A stretch of DNA of 64,000 nucleotides, from contig NZ_CP039865.1 of NCBI RefSeq assembly GCF_005160265.1, forward strand, positions 4,364,828 to 4,428,827. Direction: 5' to 3'. This DNA is from Phreatobacter aquaticus. GTDB lineage: Bacteria; Pseudomonadota; Alphaproteobacteria; Rhizobiales; Phreatobacteraceae. Position numbers and translations under genes: made by a program. A model generated the notes under the pieces. The model was not told the origin of the DNA, searched no databases, and worked only from the letters and a program-made list of their open reading frames with translations. Positions 1 to 9,404 of this stretch are shown piece after piece. Within the stretch, counting starts at the first letter, position 1; every line of letters begins with the position of its first letter.

Positions 1-829
1 CGGCCTTGGCGAGCAGTGTGCGCAACGTCCCTGCCCGCTCCACATCCAGCGTGCCACTGCGCGCCGAACCCTTCGCTCCCTCGGCAATGGCGAAGATCGC
101 GCCATGCAGGGTCGCGAGATCCTGCCGGCTTGGGCTCATCCGCATGATGATGTTGCGCAGGTTGGTGACCATGCTGTCGCGCTTCTCGAGCGGCCGGTAG
201 AATTCGACGCGGTCGAGTTCGCGTTCGACCATCTCGAAGAAGGCGCGGGTCTGCGCCATGCTGGCGGGCTCGGAGCGCTCGACCATCTCGAACGGCAGAT
301 TGCCCTCATGCGTCTGCGAGAACCATTCATAGCCCAGCACCAGCACGGCTTGGGCCAGGTTCAGCGACGAGAAGTCCGGATTGACCGGATAGGTCAGGAT
401 CGAATGGGCGAGCGCAACCTCGCCGGCCAGCAGGCCATTGCGTTCGCGCCCGAAGACCACCCCGACCTGTTCGCCGGCGGCAATCCGCGGCCGCATGGCC
501 GTGACCGCCGCTTTTGGCCCGACAACCGGCTTGACCTGGTCGTGGGCGCGCGCAGTGGCGGCGAAGACGAGGTTCAGATCGTCGATGGCGGCCTCGAACG
601 TCGGAAACAGCTCGGCCTCATCGAGGATGCGGTTAGCACCCGATGCCGAGGGATAGGCCCGTCCATTCGGCCAGCCGTCGCGCGGCGCGACCAGCCGCAA
701 CCGCGACAGCGCGAAATTCGCCATGGCGCGCGCTGCCGTGCCGATATTCTCGGCCATCTGCGGCTCGACCAGAATGATGACGGGCGCGCCCTTTTCCTGG
801 GCGAGGCGGGTGATGTCGATGCCGGGCAT
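1..829 (-). CDS. trmJ: tRNA (cytidine/uridine-2'-O-)-methyltransferase TrmJ, C-terminus cut by window edge
   Basis: The reading frame is open from an ATG at 829 to the window start, giving about 276 residues with no stop, so the C-terminus lies outside. The N-terminus reads MPGIDITRLAQEKGAPVIIL, followed by VEPQMAENIGTAARAM, the SPOUT/TrmH-family signature, and later GVVFGRERNGL and LNLAQAVLVLGYE, the knotted SAM-binding elements of the TrmJ/LasT group. The family methylates the ribose 2'-OH of tRNA position 32. A Shine-Dalgarno sequence GAAGGA lies just upstream of the ATG. It is divergent from icd. Family assignment is firm; the exact nucleotide specificity is inferred. Confidence 0.85.
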   Translation of the reverse strand, partial: MPGIDITRLAQEKGAPVIILVEPQMAENIGTAARAMANFALSRLRLVAPRDGWPNGRAYPSASGANRILDEAELFPTFEAAIDDLNLVFAATARAHDQVKPVVGPKAAVTAMRPRIAAGEQVGVVFGRERNGLLAGEVALAHSILTYPVNPDFSSLNLAQAVLVLGYEWFSQTHEGNLPFEMVERSEPASMAQTRAFFEMVERELDRVEFYRPLEKRDSMVTNLRNIIMRMSPSRQDLATLHGAIFAIAEGAKGSARSGTLDVERAGTLRTLLAKA

Positions 830-1031
830 GGTCGTCCTTCGAAGGCGGGCGGCGTCGCTATAGACCGCCTTGGCGCCGATGTCGCGCGCGCCTCATTCTT
901 TGTGGGCACTTATCGCTGCGCTTCGCGTCTGCTAAGAGGCCCGCGCCAGTCGCGGGCGCACCGGATGTCGAGCGCAGTCCGGATGCACCGAGGCTGAGTC
1001 CCCTCTGCCAATGCGCTCTACAGGCCGAACC

Positions 1032-2252
1032 ATGTCGAAGATCAAGGTCGCGGGCACCGTCGTCGAACTCGACGGCGATGAGATGACCCGCATCATCTGG
1101 GATCTCATCAAGAAGAAGCTCATCCACCCCTATCTGGATGTGAATCTCGAATATTACGACCTCTCGGTCGAACACCGCGACGCCACCAACGACCAGGTGA
1201 CGATCGATTCGGCCAATGCCATCAAGAAGCATGGCGTCGGCGTGAAATGCGCCACCATCACCCCGGACGAAGGCCGCGTGAAGGAATTCGGCCTGAAGGA
1301 AATGTGGAAGTCGCCGAACGGCACGATCCGCAACATCCTCGGCGGCGTGATCTTCCGCGAGCCGATCATCTGCAAGAACGTGCCGCGCCTCGTCCCCGGC
1401 TGGACCCAGCCGATCGTGGTTGGCCGTCATGCCTTCGGTGACCAGTACCGCGCGACCGACTTCAAGTTCCCGACCGCCGGCACGCTGACCATCAAGTTCG
1501 TCGGCGACGACGGCAAGGTGATCGAGCGCGAAGTGTTCAAGGCCCCTGGCTCAGGCGTTGCCATGGCCATGTACAACCTCGACGAATCGATCAAGGACTT
1601 CGCCCGCGCCTCGTTCAATTACGGCCTGGCCCGCTCCTACCCGGTCTATCTGTCGACCAAGAACACCATCCTGAAGCAGTATGACGGCCGCTTCATGGAA
1701 ATCTTCCAGCAGATCTTCGACGCCGAGTTCAAGGCCGAGTTCGACAAGAAGAAGATCACCTACGAGCATCGCCTGATCGACGACATGGTGGCTTCCGCCC
1801 TGAAGTGGTCCGGCGGCTATGTCTGGGCGTGCAAGAACTATGACGGCGACGTGCAGTCCGACATCGTGGCCCAGGGCTTCGGCTCGCTCGGCCTCATGAC
1901 CTCGGTCCTGCTGACGCCCGACGGCAAGACCGTCGAGGCCGAGGCCGCCCACGGCACGGTGACCCGTCACTACCGCGAGCACCAGAAGGGCAAGGAGACC
2001 TCGACCAACTCGATCGCCTCCATCTTCGCCTGGTCGCGCGGCCTCGCCCATCGCGCCAAGCTGGACGACAACGCGCAGCTGAAGCGCTTTGCCGACGAGC
2101 TCGAGAAGGTCTGCGTCGACACGGTCGAGTCCGGTTTCATGACCAAGGACCTCGCCCTGCTGGTCGGCGCCGAGCAGAAGTGGCTCTCCACCACCGGCTT
2201 CCTCGACAAGGTCTCCGAGAACCTGTCGGCCGCCATGGGCAAGTGGAACTGA
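1032..2252 (+). CDS. icd: NADP-dependent isocitrate dehydrogenase
   Basis: A 406-residue protein starting [20 protein letters not shown] and ending in GKWN. It is the dimeric, eukaryote-like type II enzyme (about 405 aa) that oxidises isocitrate to 2-oxoglutarate with NADP in the TCA cycle. [17 protein letters not shown] carries the substrate-binding Ser/Thr/Asn/Arg stretch, [26 protein letters not shown] the metal-binding aspartates, and [17 protein letters not shown] the NADP-binding loop. I chose the ATG at 1032 rather than the in-frame start 21 bases earlier because homologues begin MSKIKV. A hairpin lies shortly after the stop. Confidence 0.95.
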   Translation: MSKIKVAGTVVELDGDEMTRIIWDLIKKKLIHPYLDVNLEYYDLSVEHRDATNDQVTIDSANAIKKHGVGVKCATITPDEGRVKEFGLKEMWKSPNGTIRNILGGVIFREPIICKNVPRLVPGWTQPIVVGRHAFGDQYRATDFKFPTAGTLTIKFVGDDGKVIEREVFKAPGSGVAMAMYNLDESIKDFARASFNYGLARSYPVYLSTKNTILKQYDGRFMEIFQQIFDAEFKAEFDKKKITYEHRLIDDMVASALKWSGGYVWACKNYDGDVQSDIVAQGFGSLGLMTSVLLTPDGKTVEAEAAHGTVTRHYREHQKGKETSTNSIASIFAWSRGLAHRAKLDDNAQLKRFADELEKVCVDTVESGFMTKDLALLVGAEQKWLSTTGFLDKVSENLSAAMGKWN

Positions 2253-2281
2253 CGGAAGGCTGACGCCTTTCGCACGAACAG

Positions 2282-2311
2282 GGGGCCGGCCAGCGCAAGC
2301 TTTCCGGCCCC
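2282..2311 (+). terminator. Hairpin downstream of icd
   Basis: Arms GGGGCCGG (2282-2289) and CCGGCCCC (2304-2311) with a 14-base loop, about 30 bases past the icd stop. There is no clear T-tract, so intrinsic termination is only plausible. Confidence 0.4.
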
Positions 2312-2407
2312 TGCCATGTCCGGCTGAGGCGGCAGGAGACATGCTGATGCGCCCGATGCCGGAGGCTTGGGCGTTTCAGACATGCAAGTGCGGTGGGGAG
2401 CGGCCGG

Positions 2408-2731
2408 TCAGGCGAGGAAATCGAGCAGCGATCCTGAAGACGAGCTCGATGAATCACTCAGGAGCGAATCCACTGGCGTTGCCCAGGCGACCTTGGCCAT
2501 CGTCACGGTGGAATTGGCCTGATCGAGTTCGGCGGTGATGCTGAAAAGGCCATCTGCCGAGGTCGCATCGGAACCGAACAGCGCTCCAGCCGCGTCTGTG
2601 GAGGGATCCGCTCCGAAAATAGATGAGGACATGGTCGAGGCAGCCGACATAGCGCTCGCGTTGGCGTAGGCGCGCTGCTGCGAATATTGCTGACCCACGC
2701 TGTAGGCGCTGGACCCGTAGCTCGAGATCAT
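2408..2731 (-). CDS. Small Ser/Ala-rich hypothetical protein
   Basis: A 107-residue protein, MISSYGSSAYSVGQQYSQQR at the N-terminus and ending SGSLLDFLA. It has no signal peptide or membrane segment. It is rich in Ser, Ala, Tyr and Gln, and a run of six Ser precedes the C-terminus. The ATG at 2731 is preceded by AGGAAAGGA at good spacing, which decides the start over an upstream in-frame ATG. Convergent with icd, divergent from the acetyltransferase pair. I do not recognise the family; the low-complexity ends suggest a flexible protein. Confidence 0.6.
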   Translation of the reverse strand: MISSYGSSAYSVGQQYSQQRAYANASAMSAASTMSSSIFGADPSTDAAGALFGSDATSADGLFSITAELDQANSTVTMAKVAWATPVDSLLSDSSSSSSGSLLDFLA

Positions 2732-2896
2732 CGCGGAAATCCTTTCCTGCCGGCATAGTGCGCCTCGGCCGGTTAAGGGAAGGTTGCGAACCGCCGGATC
2801 GGCCATCGATTTGTGTCATCGGCTGGATCACCAATCGGCGATGGACGCGAACCTTCCCGTCGGCACACTGACGCGTCCCGCCAGGAGAATGCCGCC

Positions 2897-3340
2897 ATGC
2901 CCGTCGAGGTTCGTCCCCTCACACCCGTCGACCGTGGCGGCTGGGAGCCACTCTGGCGCGGCTACCAGACCTTCTACGGCCGCGACCTGCCGCAGGCGAT
3001 GATCGACCTGTCGTGGCAGCGCTTCATGGACCCTGCCCTCCCCCTCGATGCCTTCGGCGCCTTTGCGGGCGGCCGCATGGTCGGCATGGCCCATACCGTC
3101 CGTCACCTCGCAACCTCGTTCGAAGCCCCGTTCTGCTATCTGAACGACCTGTTCGTCGATCCGGAAACACGCGGCACCGGCGCGGGCCGTTCGCTCATCG
3201 AGGCGGTCTATGCGTTCGCGCTCGCCCAGGGCTGCGGCCGCGTCTACTGGTCGACGCACGAGACCAATGCCACTGCCATGCGCCTCTACGACCAGATCGC
3301 CGAGAAATCCGGCTTCCTGCTCTACCGCCACATCCTTTGA
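2897..3340 (+). CDS. GNAT family N-acetyltransferase (copy 1)
   Basis: 147 residues, MPVEVRPLTPVDRGGWEPLW. The acetyl-CoA pyrophosphate loop is visible as LFVDPETRGTGAGRSLIEAVY (R-G-T-G-A-G-R), followed by a strand and WSTHETNATAMRLYDQIAEKSGFLLYR, typical of GNAT motif B. The substrate is unknown. A CAGGAGA ribosome-binding site precedes the ATG. The next gene, 21 bases downstream, is a close paralogue, so the two form a tandem duplication and probably one transcript. Confidence 0.85.
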   Translation: MPVEVRPLTPVDRGGWEPLWRGYQTFYGRDLPQAMIDLSWQRFMDPALPLDAFGAFAGGRMVGMAHTVRHLATSFEAPFCYLNDLFVDPETRGTGAGRSLIEAVYAFALAQGCGRVYWSTHETNATAMRLYDQIAEKSGFLLYRHIL

Positions 3341-3361
3341 ACCCTCCGCAGGGCCCAAGCC

Positions 3362-3805
3362 ATGACCGCAAATGTCCGCCTGCTGACACCCGCCGACCGC
3401 GCCGAATGGGAACCGCTCTGGCGCGGCTACCAGGCCTTTTACGAGACCAGCATTCCAGCCGCGACCACCGACGTCACCTGGCAGCGGTTCCACGACCCGG
3501 CCGAGCCCATGGTCGCCTTCGGTGCCTTCGACAAGGGCCGGATGGTCGGCATCGTTCACGCCATCCGCCACCGGTCCTGCTGGACCGTCGATGACTACTG
3601 CTACCTTCAGGACCTGTTCGTCGATCCGGCGACGCGCGGCACCGGTGCCGGCCGGGCCTTGATCGAGGCGGTTTACGGCTGGGCGAAAGGCAATGGCTGC
3701 GGCCGGGTCCACTGGCTCACCCAGGAGAGCAATGCCCAGGCCCGATTGCTCTATGACCGCATTGCCGACCGGCCGGGCTTCATCCAGTACCGGAACATCT
3801 TCTGA
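3362..3805 (+). CDS. GNAT family N-acetyltransferase (copy 2)
   Basis: 147 residues, the same length as the upstream copy and aligning throughout: LTPADRAEWEPLWRGYQAFY against LTPVDRGGWEPLWRGYQTFY, and LFVDPATRGTGAGRALIEAVY as the acetyl-CoA loop. The two differ most in the middle (residues 30-80), where substrate contacts would be expected, so the copies may have diverged in specificity. Convergent with the K+ channel gene, whose stop lies 12 bases past this one. Confidence 0.85.
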   Translation: MTANVRLLTPADRAEWEPLWRGYQAFYETSIPAATTDVTWQRFHDPAEPMVAFGAFDKGRMVGIVHAIRHRSCWTVDDYCYLQDLFVDPATRGTGAGRALIEAVYGWAKGNGCGRVHWLTQESNAQARLLYDRIADRPGFIQYRNIF

Positions 3806-3817
3806 GCACCGCGCGGG

Positions 3818-5026
3818 TTAAGACCGCGGCGGCTGCTCGAGTTCCTCGCGAACGAGGTCGCCCTGCGGTTCTACCAGTTCCTGGCTGAGCCGCTGGCTGG
3901 CGGTTGCCCGCACCACGGCATCGATCGAGGGAAACAGCAGCATCAGGTGGTGGAGGTCGGTGGCATCCAGCGCCAGGAGCTTCACCCGGCCCCGGGCAAT
4001 GATGGTCGCCGATCGCTCGACCCGGTGCAGCACCGCGATCTCGCCGAAAAACTGCCCCTTCGTCAGCACCAAGGTGCGTTTGGGCAGGCGCACCTCCACC
4101 TCGCCCTCGGCGATCAGATACATCGAATGGGCCGGGTCCGAGCGTCGGCAGATGACGGCACCGGGTTCGAAGGTCGCGCTCTTCAGGACCCGCATCACCT
4201 CGGCAATGGAAGCCGCATCCATGCCGGCGAACAGCGGCACCCGCGCCACCATGCTCCAGGTCACCACGAAATCATGCCGCTGGATCTCGCGCGTGAAGGC
4301 GGTGGCAATGATGCCACCAGGCAGCGCCAGCATGACCAGACCGAACATGGCCGTGATTGTGGCCACCAGCTTGCCGAGCGGGGTCACCGGATAGACATCG
4401 CCATAGCCGACCGTCGTCAAGGTGATGGCCGCCCACCACATGGTCTCCGGGATCGAGCCGAACTTCTCCGGCTGGGCTTCGTGCTCGACGAGGTGCATGG
4501 CCGATGCCGCAACGATCAGCGCGCCGAGGAAAATGACGAGACAGGCGACCAGCGCCCGGCGCTCCGACCAGAATGCGTCGGCAAGGCTGGATAGGCCGGG
4601 CGAATAGCGCGCGAGCTTGAAGAAGCGCAGCAGCCGGAGCAGCAGGATGACGCGCAGATCGGCCGGCACCACCAGGGCGAGATAGAACGGCATGATCGCC
4701 AGGAGGTCGATCAGCAGGCTCGGCGAGACCAAGGCGGCAAGGCGCGCCCGCCAGGGGGCTCGGCCGGCAAGCGGCACATGCTCCACCGAGGACCAGAGCC
4801 TCGCCGCATATTCGAGGGTGAACACCGCGACCGAGAAGGCCTCTATGGCGGTGAAAGCCACAGCGTAGTGGAGCCGCAGCGACGGCACCGATTCCAGCAC
4901 GACGGCCGTGACATTGACCAGGATGAGGAAGACCAGCGTCCTGTGCACCAGCACAGCCACGCGATCCCCGACCATGCCCTGGTCAAGGATCTCATAGGTC
5001 CGCCTGCGCCAATGCGCCTTGTCCAT
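3818..5026 (-). CDS. Voltage-sensor-type K+ channel with C-terminal cyclic-nucleotide-binding domain
   Basis: 402 residues with six predicted membrane helices. The S4-like segment has spaced arginines (DLRVILLLRLLRFFKLARYS, residues 123-142). The K+ selectivity filter TVGYGD is at residues 205-210, followed by the S6 helix. From about residue 270 a cNMP-binding fold follows: AEGEVEVRLPKRTLVLTKGQ and FGEIAVLHRVERSATIIARG, the phosphate-binding cassette. The architecture is that of the bacterial CNG-like channels typified by MloK1 of Mesorhizobium loti. The inner membrane is the expected location. Gating by cAMP or cGMP is inferred from the domain. The short cytosolic tail after the domain is Glu-rich. 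Confidence 0.88.
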   Translation of the reverse strand: MDKAHWRRRTYEILDQGMVGDRVAVLVHRTLVFLILVNVTAVVLESVPSLRLHYAVAFTAIEAFSVAVFTLEYAARLWSSVEHVPLAGRAPWRARLAALVSPSLLIDLLAIMPFYLALVVPADLRVILLLRLLRFFKLARYSPGLSSLADAFWSERRALVACLVIFLGALIVAASAMHLVEHEAQPEKFGSIPETMWWAAITLTTVGYGDVYPVTPLGKLVATITAMFGLVMLALPGGIIATAFTREIQRHDFVVTWSMVARVPLFAGMDAASIAEVMRVLKSATFEPGAVICRRSDPAHSMYLIAEGEVEVRLPKRTLVLTKGQFFGEIAVLHRVERSATIIARGRVKLLALDATDLHHLMLLFPSIDAVVRATASQRLSQELVEPQGDLVREELEQPPRS

Positions 5027-5073
5027 CGCCCCCCGCTCCGGCCGGTTAGGGCCGGTGCGCCCTCAACGTCCGG

Positions 5074-7731
5074 TCAGGCGGCAGCCAGCGCCGCCTCGAT
5101 CGCTTTCAGCGCATCCTCCGCAGACGCCCCTTCGGGACCGCCGGCCTGCGCCATGTCGGGCCGGCCACCGCCACCCTTGCCGCCGAGAGCCTCCGAACCG
5201 ACGCGCACCAGCTGGACCGCATCGAACCGGCCGACCAGATCAGCGGTGACACCGACCACCAGGCCGACCTTGCCATCGGCGCCGGTATTGGCGAGCACCA
5301 CAACGCCGGAGCCGACCTGTGCCTTGCCGGCATCGGCCAGGCCCTTCAGGTCCTTCATCTCGACGCCGGAGACGCTGCGCGCCAGCAGCTTGACCGAGCC
5401 GACCGTCTTGACCGGATCGGCGCCCCCTGCCCCGCCGCCCATGGCGAGCTTCTTGCGGGCGTCCGTCAGCTCGCGCTCGAGCTTGCGGCGCTCCTCGACC
5501 AGCGCCTCGACGCGCGCCTCGACATCGGCGACCGAGGTCTTCACCAGACCTGCCACCTGTTCAAGCTTGCGCGCCTGAGCGGCCAGATGATGCCGGGCAG
5601 CAGAGCCGGTCATCGCCTCGATGCGCCGCACGCCAGCGGCAACCGCGCTCTCGCCGACCACGGTGACGAGGCCGATATCGCCGGTGCGGCCGACATGGGT
5701 GCCGCCGCAGAGCTCGACCGACCAGCCGGATGAGTTGGAACCAGCGGGCGGCGCCCCCATCGAGACCACGCGGACCTCGTCGCCATATTTCTCGCCAAAC
5801 AACGCGCGGGCGCCGGAGGCAACCGCATCATCGACGCCCATCAGGCGGGTGACGACCGGTCCATTGGCCAGCACGATCGCATTGGCGATGTCCTCGACCT
5901 TCGCCAGATCCTCGTCCGAGATCGGCTTGGGGTGGGCGAAGTCGAACCGAAGGCGCTCAGGCGCAACGAGCGAGCCCTTCTGCGCGACATGGTCGCCAAG
6001 GACGAGACGCAACGCCTCATGCAGGAGATGGGTCGCCGAATGGTTGGCGCGGATGGCGCTACGACGGCCGTGATCGACGTCAAGCTGCAAGGCCTGGCCG
6101 ACGGCGAGCTTGCCCTCGTCCACGGTCACAACATGCACGAACAGGTCGCCGAGCTTCTTCTGGGTCTCGGTCACGGTGGCGCGGACGCCCTCGCCGGTCA
6201 TCAATCCGCGGTCGCCCTGCTGGCCGCCGGACTCGCCGTAGAACGGGGTCTGGTTGAGCACGACAAGGCCGGTCTCGCCGACGCCAAGCGAACTCACTTC
6301 AGCACCCTCCTTGACCAGCGCCAGAACCTGACCCTCGGCGGTCTCGGTGTCATAGCCGAGGAAATCGGTCGCGCCGGTCTTCTCCTTGACCCCGAACCAG
6401 ACGGTATCGGTGGCAGCCTCGCCCGAACCGGCCCAGGCGGCGCGTGCCATGGCCTTCTGCTGCTGCATGGCGGCATCGAAGGCGGCCGTGTCGACCGTGA
6501 TGCCGCGCGGGCGCAGTGCATCCTGCGTCAGGTCGAGCGGGAAGCCATAGGTATCGTAGAGCGTGAAAGCTGTATCGCCGGAGAACACCGCGCCTTCGCC
6601 GAGATCGCGGGTGCCATCGTCAAGAATGGCGAGACCGCGCTCCAGCGTGCGGCGGAACCGCTGCTCCTCAAGCTGCAGCGTCTCGGCGATCAGCGCCTCG
6701 GCGCGCTGCAATTCGGGATAGGCCTGGCCCATCTCGCGCACCAGCACCGGCACAAGCTTGTGCATCAGCGGGTCCTTGGCGCCGAGCAGCGAAGCATGGC
6801 GCATGGCGCGCCGCATGATGCGCCGGAGCACATAGCCGCGGCCTTCGTTGGACGGCAGAACGCCATCGGCCACCAGGAACGAGGAGGCCCTCAGATGATC
6901 GGCGATCACCCGGTGCGAGACCTTGTGAGGACCGTCCGGTTCGACGCCGGTGGCCACCGCGCTCGCGCCGATCAGCGCGCGCATCAGGTCGATCTCATAA
7001 TTGTCGTGGGTGCCCTGGAGCACCGCGGAGACACGCTCCAGTCCCATGCCGGTATCAATCGAGGGACGCGGCAGCGCGGTGCGGATACCGCCCGCCTGCT
7101 CCTCGTACTGCATGAAGACGAGGTTCCAGATCTCGATGAACCGGTCACCATCGGCATCCGCCGAGCCCGGCGGACCGCCCCAGACCTTGTCGCCGTGGTC
7201 GTAGAAGATTTCCGAGCAGGGGCCGCAAGGGCCGGTATCGCCCATGCGCCAGAAATTGTCGGAGGTCGGAATGCGGATGATCTTGGAATCCGGCAGGCCC
7301 GCGATCTTCTTCCACAGGCCGAACGCCTCGTCGTCCTCGGAATAGACCGTGACCAGCAGCCTGGACACCGGCAGCTCATATTCCTTGGTGATCAGGTTCC
7401 AGGCGAGCTCGATCGCGCGATCCTTGAAATAGTCGCCAAACGAGAAATTGCCGAGCATCTCGAAGAAGGTGTGATGCCGGGCCGTGTAGCCGACATTGTC
7501 GAGATCGTTGTGCTTGCCACCGGCGCGCACGCACTTCTGCGCGGTGGTCGCCCGGCTGTAGGGCCGCTTCTCGACGCCGGTGAAGACGTTCTTGAACTGC
7601 ACCATGCCGGAATTGGCGAACATCAGGGTCGGATCGTTGCGCGGCACGAGCGGCGAACTCTCGACCACGGCATGGCCGTTGGTCTGGAAGAAGTCGAGGA
7701 AGGTCTTGCGGATCTGATTGACGCCGGTCAT
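5074..7731 (-). CDS. alaS: Alanine--tRNA ligase
   Basis: 885 residues from [15 protein letters not shown]. The class II catalytic core is N-terminal ([43 protein letters not shown]), then the editing domain with the zinc-site motifs HSATHLL and CGGTHV, then a coiled linker ([20 protein letters not shown]) and the C-Ala/DHHA1 domain ending [10 protein letters not shown]. It charges tRNA-Ala and edits Ser/Gly misacylation. An in-frame start 42 bases upstream is possible, but MTGVNQIR fits the family. It lies downstream of recA with a hairpin between, a common rhizobial gene order. Confidence 0.96.
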   Translation of the reverse strand: MTGVNQIRKTFLDFFQTNGHAVVESSPLVPRNDPTLMFANSGMVQFKNVFTGVEKRPYSRATTAQKCVRAGGKHNDLDNVGYTARHHTFFEMLGNFSFGDYFKDRAIELAWNLITKEYELPVSRLLVTVYSEDDEAFGLWKKIAGLPDSKIIRIPTSDNFWRMGDTGPCGPCSEIFYDHGDKVWGGPPGSADADGDRFIEIWNLVFMQYEEQAGGIRTALPRPSIDTGMGLERVSAVLQGTHDNYEIDLMRALIGASAVATGVEPDGPHKVSHRVIADHLRASSFLVADGVLPSNEGRGYVLRRIMRRAMRHASLLGAKDPLMHKLVPVLVREMGQAYPELQRAEALIAETLQLEEQRFRRTLERGLAILDDGTRDLGEGAVFSGDTAFTLYDTYGFPLDLTQDALRPRGITVDTAAFDAAMQQQKAMARAAWAGSGEAATDTVWFGVKEKTGATDFLGYDTETAEGQVLALVKEGAEVSSLGVGETGLVVLNQTPFYGESGGQQGDRGLMTGEGVRATVTETQKKLGDLFVHVVTVDEGKLAVGQALQLDVDHGRRSAIRANHSATHLLHEALRLVLGDHVAQKGSLVAPERLRFDFAHPKPISDEDLAKVEDIANAIVLANGPVVTRLMGVDDAVASGARALFGEKYGDEVRVVSMGAPPAGSNSSGWSVELCGGTHVGRTGDIGLVTVVGESAVAAGVRRIEAMTGSAARHHLAAQARKLEQVAGLVKTSVADVEARVEALVEERRKLERELTDARKKLAMGGGAGGADPVKTVGSVKLLARSVSGVEMKDLKGLADAGKAQVGSGVVVLANTGADGKVGLVVGVTADLVGRFDAVQLVRVGSEALGGKGGGGRPDMAQAGGPEGASAEDALKAIEAALAAA

Positions 7732-7890
7732 CGCCTGAACTGCAGGTTGCGGCGGATGGGATCCGCCAGTCACGTTGGCCGGAGTTCTAGAGCATTTCCG
7801 CGCCTTGTGTGAACCTCGATTCGTGCGTGGCCTTCCCGGTGTGACGTCATGCGTCCCGCGCGGCCTCGACTGGACCTGTCCGAAACGGCA

Positions 7891-7913
7891 AAGGCCGGGA
7901 CAAGCCCGGCCTT
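7891..7913 (-). terminator. Intrinsic terminator downstream of recA
   Basis: Perfect 9-bp stem AAGGCCGGG / CCCGGCCTT with the 5-base loop ACAAG, 34 bases past the recA stop. In the recA direction the stem is followed by a short T-rich stretch. Confidence 0.75.
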
Positions 7914-7946
7914 CATTTGTCAGCCTGGTGGATGGCCGTCAGGCCC

Positions 7947-9026
7947 TCACACGGGCTCCTCCCCCTCGGCGTCAGCCTCGGGATCGCCGAGGATCTTGTC
8001 GGCGATCAGGCCGGCATTCTGGCGGATCGCGACCTCGATCTTGGCGGCCATGTCGGGGCTCTGCTTCAGGAAAGCCTTGGCATTCTCGCGGCCCTGCCCG
8101 AGGCGCTGGCTGTCATAGGAGAACCAGGCACCGGACTTCTCGACCACGCCGGCCTTGACGCCGAGGTCGATCAGTTCGCCCATCTTCGAGACGCCTTCGC
8201 CATACATGATGTCGAATTCGACCTGCTTGAAGGGAGGCGCGAGCTTGTTCTTCACAACCTTGACGCGGGTCTGGTTGCCGACAACCTCCTCCCGCTCCTT
8301 GATCGCGCCGATCCGGCGGATGTCGAGACGGATGGACGCATAGAACTTCAGCGCATTGCCGCCGGTGGTCACTTCCGGCGAACCATACATCACGCCGATC
8401 TTCATACGGATCTGGTTGATGAAGATGACCATCGTGTTGGAGCGCGAGATCGAACCGGTGAGCTTGCGCAAGGCCTGGCTCATCAGGCGGGCCTGCATGC
8501 CGGGCTGATTGTCACCCATCTCGCCTTCGAGTTCAGCCCGCGGCGTCAGCGCAGCAACCGAATCGACCACCAGCACGTCAATCGCACCCGAGCGCACCAG
8601 CGTGTCGCAAATCTCGAGCGCCTGCTCGCCGGCATCGGGCTGCGAGATCAGGAGATCGTCGAGCTTCACGCCGAGCTTGCGGGCATAGATCGGATCGAGC
8701 GCATGTTCCGCGTCGATGAAGGCGCAGACACCGCCCCGCTTCTGCGCTTCCGCGATCGTGTGCAGCGCCAGCGTCGTCTTGCCCGACGATTCCGGTCCAT
8801 AGATCTCGACGACGCGGCCGCGCGGAAGGCCACCGATGCCCAGGGCAATATCGAGCCCGAGCGACCCAGTGGACACGGTCTCGATCTCCACCGCCTTCTC
8901 GTTCTTGCCGAGACGCATGATCGAGCCCTTGCCGAAAGCCCGCTCGATCTGGGAGAGCGCTGCATCCAGCGCCTTTGTCTTATCCATGGAAGAACCTTCG
9001 ACGAGTCGCAACGCAGACTGACTCAT
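7947..9026 (-). CDS. recA: Recombinase RecA
   Basis: 359 residues. The start is [20 protein letters not shown], chosen because AAGGAGG lies 7 bases upstream. Walker [35 protein letters not shown] (Walker B), loop L1 [21 protein letters not shown], and loop L2 around [20 protein letters not shown] are all present, and the acidic C-terminus ends [10 protein letters not shown]. It forms the ATP-dependent strand-exchange filament and triggers LexA cleavage. Its upstream region carries an SOS box and is the insertion site of the casposon-like element, so all transcription signals beyond about 100 bases upstream of the start are now element DNA. Confidence 0.97.
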   Translation of the reverse strand: MSQSALRLVEGSSMDKTKALDAALSQIERAFGKGSIMRLGKNEKAVEIETVSTGSLGLDIALGIGGLPRGRVVEIYGPESSGKTTLALHTIAEAQKRGGVCAFIDAEHALDPIYARKLGVKLDDLLISQPDAGEQALEICDTLVRSGAIDVLVVDSVAALTPRAELEGEMGDNQPGMQARLMSQALRKLTGSISRSNTMVIFINQIRMKIGVMYGSPEVTTGGNALKFYASIRLDIRRIGAIKEREEVVGNQTRVKVVKNKLAPPFKQVEFDIMYGEGVSKMGELIDLGVKAGVVEKSGAWFSYDSQRLGQGRENAKAFLKQSPDMAAKIEVAIRQNAGLIADKILGDPEADAEGEEPV

Positions 9027-9109
9027 GGCTGAGCCTCCTTCAGGCTGGCAAGGGGTCCGGGGCGAATCCGGTGATAAATCGACCGTACACGTTTTGTTCT
9101 TAACAACAA

Positions 9110-9124
9110 GTTCTTTTTTTGTTC
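9110..9124 (-). promoter_or_regulatory. Alphaproteobacterial SOS (LexA) box of recA
   Basis: GTTC-TTTTTTT-GTTC on the plus strand (GAAC-A7-GAAC towards recA), matching the GTTC-N7-GTTC LexA operator known for alphaproteobacteria. It lies 84 bases upstream of the recA start. A further GTTC half-site is at 9096-9099. The outer half of the box lies inside the target-site duplication. Confidence 0.85.
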
Positions 9125-9129
9125 TCATG
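9116..9129. repeat. Left target-site duplication (14 bp)
   Basis: TTTTTGTTCTCATG, identical and in the same orientation to 23042-23055. It abuts the left terminal inverted repeat exactly and overlaps the recA SOS box. Confidence 0.92.
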
Positions 9130-9170
9130 GGGGTATAGCGACAGCTCGCCCGTTGAGCCGGTTCTGACCA
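9130..9170 (+). repeat. Left terminal inverted repeat of the casposon-like element
   Basis: Tip GGGGTATAGCGAC (9130-9142), 11 variable bases, then TGAGCCGGTTCTGACCA (9154-9170). The right end reverse-complemented gives the same tip, the same 11-base spacing and the same inner block with one mismatch; 32 of 41 positions agree overall. Confidence 0.92.
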
Positions 9171-9404
9171 TGTCGTCAGGGAGTGAATTCTCTCTGACCC
9201 GCCTATTGGTGTTCTGCGGCCCCTTCGAACGGTTCGGCAATGCGCAATTCCCCCTCAGCCAGGCTCGCTGCTGAGGGACCGATCTGAACAGAACAAGACC
9301 TGCACATTGACCAGCACTCCAAAGACGCTTAACGATTGTAAACTTACGCTCCTTGACAAAAAAAAGCCCTCCCTCTCGAATAAGCACTTTGAGTCGTCTA
9401 ATCG
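9171..9404. other. Left-end noncoding segment with a hairpin
   Basis: No gene is apparent between the left repeat and the first kinase. It contains an inverted repeat CCCTCAGC (9252-9259) / GCTGAGGG (9270-9277), which may be a terminator or regulatory hairpin blocking readthrough at the element end. The bases before 9405 should hold the kinase promoter, but I cannot place it with confidence. Confidence 0.45.

Noticed and set aside
851-862. GGCGTCGCTATA upstream of trmJ, 12 bases shared with the right TIR
   Set aside because: The match ends there: no inner block and no duplication follow. Over this window a 12-base match is within reach of chance, and TATA here is probably a promoter element.
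2777-2858. Inverted repeat GGGAAGGTT / AACCTTCCC between the small Ser/Ala-rich gene and the first acetyltransferase
   Set aside because: Arms of 9 bases with a 64-base spacer are weak and could be chance; no function is evident.
5932-7812. 626-residue open frame on the plus strand
   Set aside because: Antisense shadow of alaS, whose sequence is unmistakable; long antisense frames are common at this GC content.
9060-9130. tRNA gene as the integration target
   Set aside because: No tRNA-like sequence is present at either junction; the target is the recA upstream region with its SOS box.
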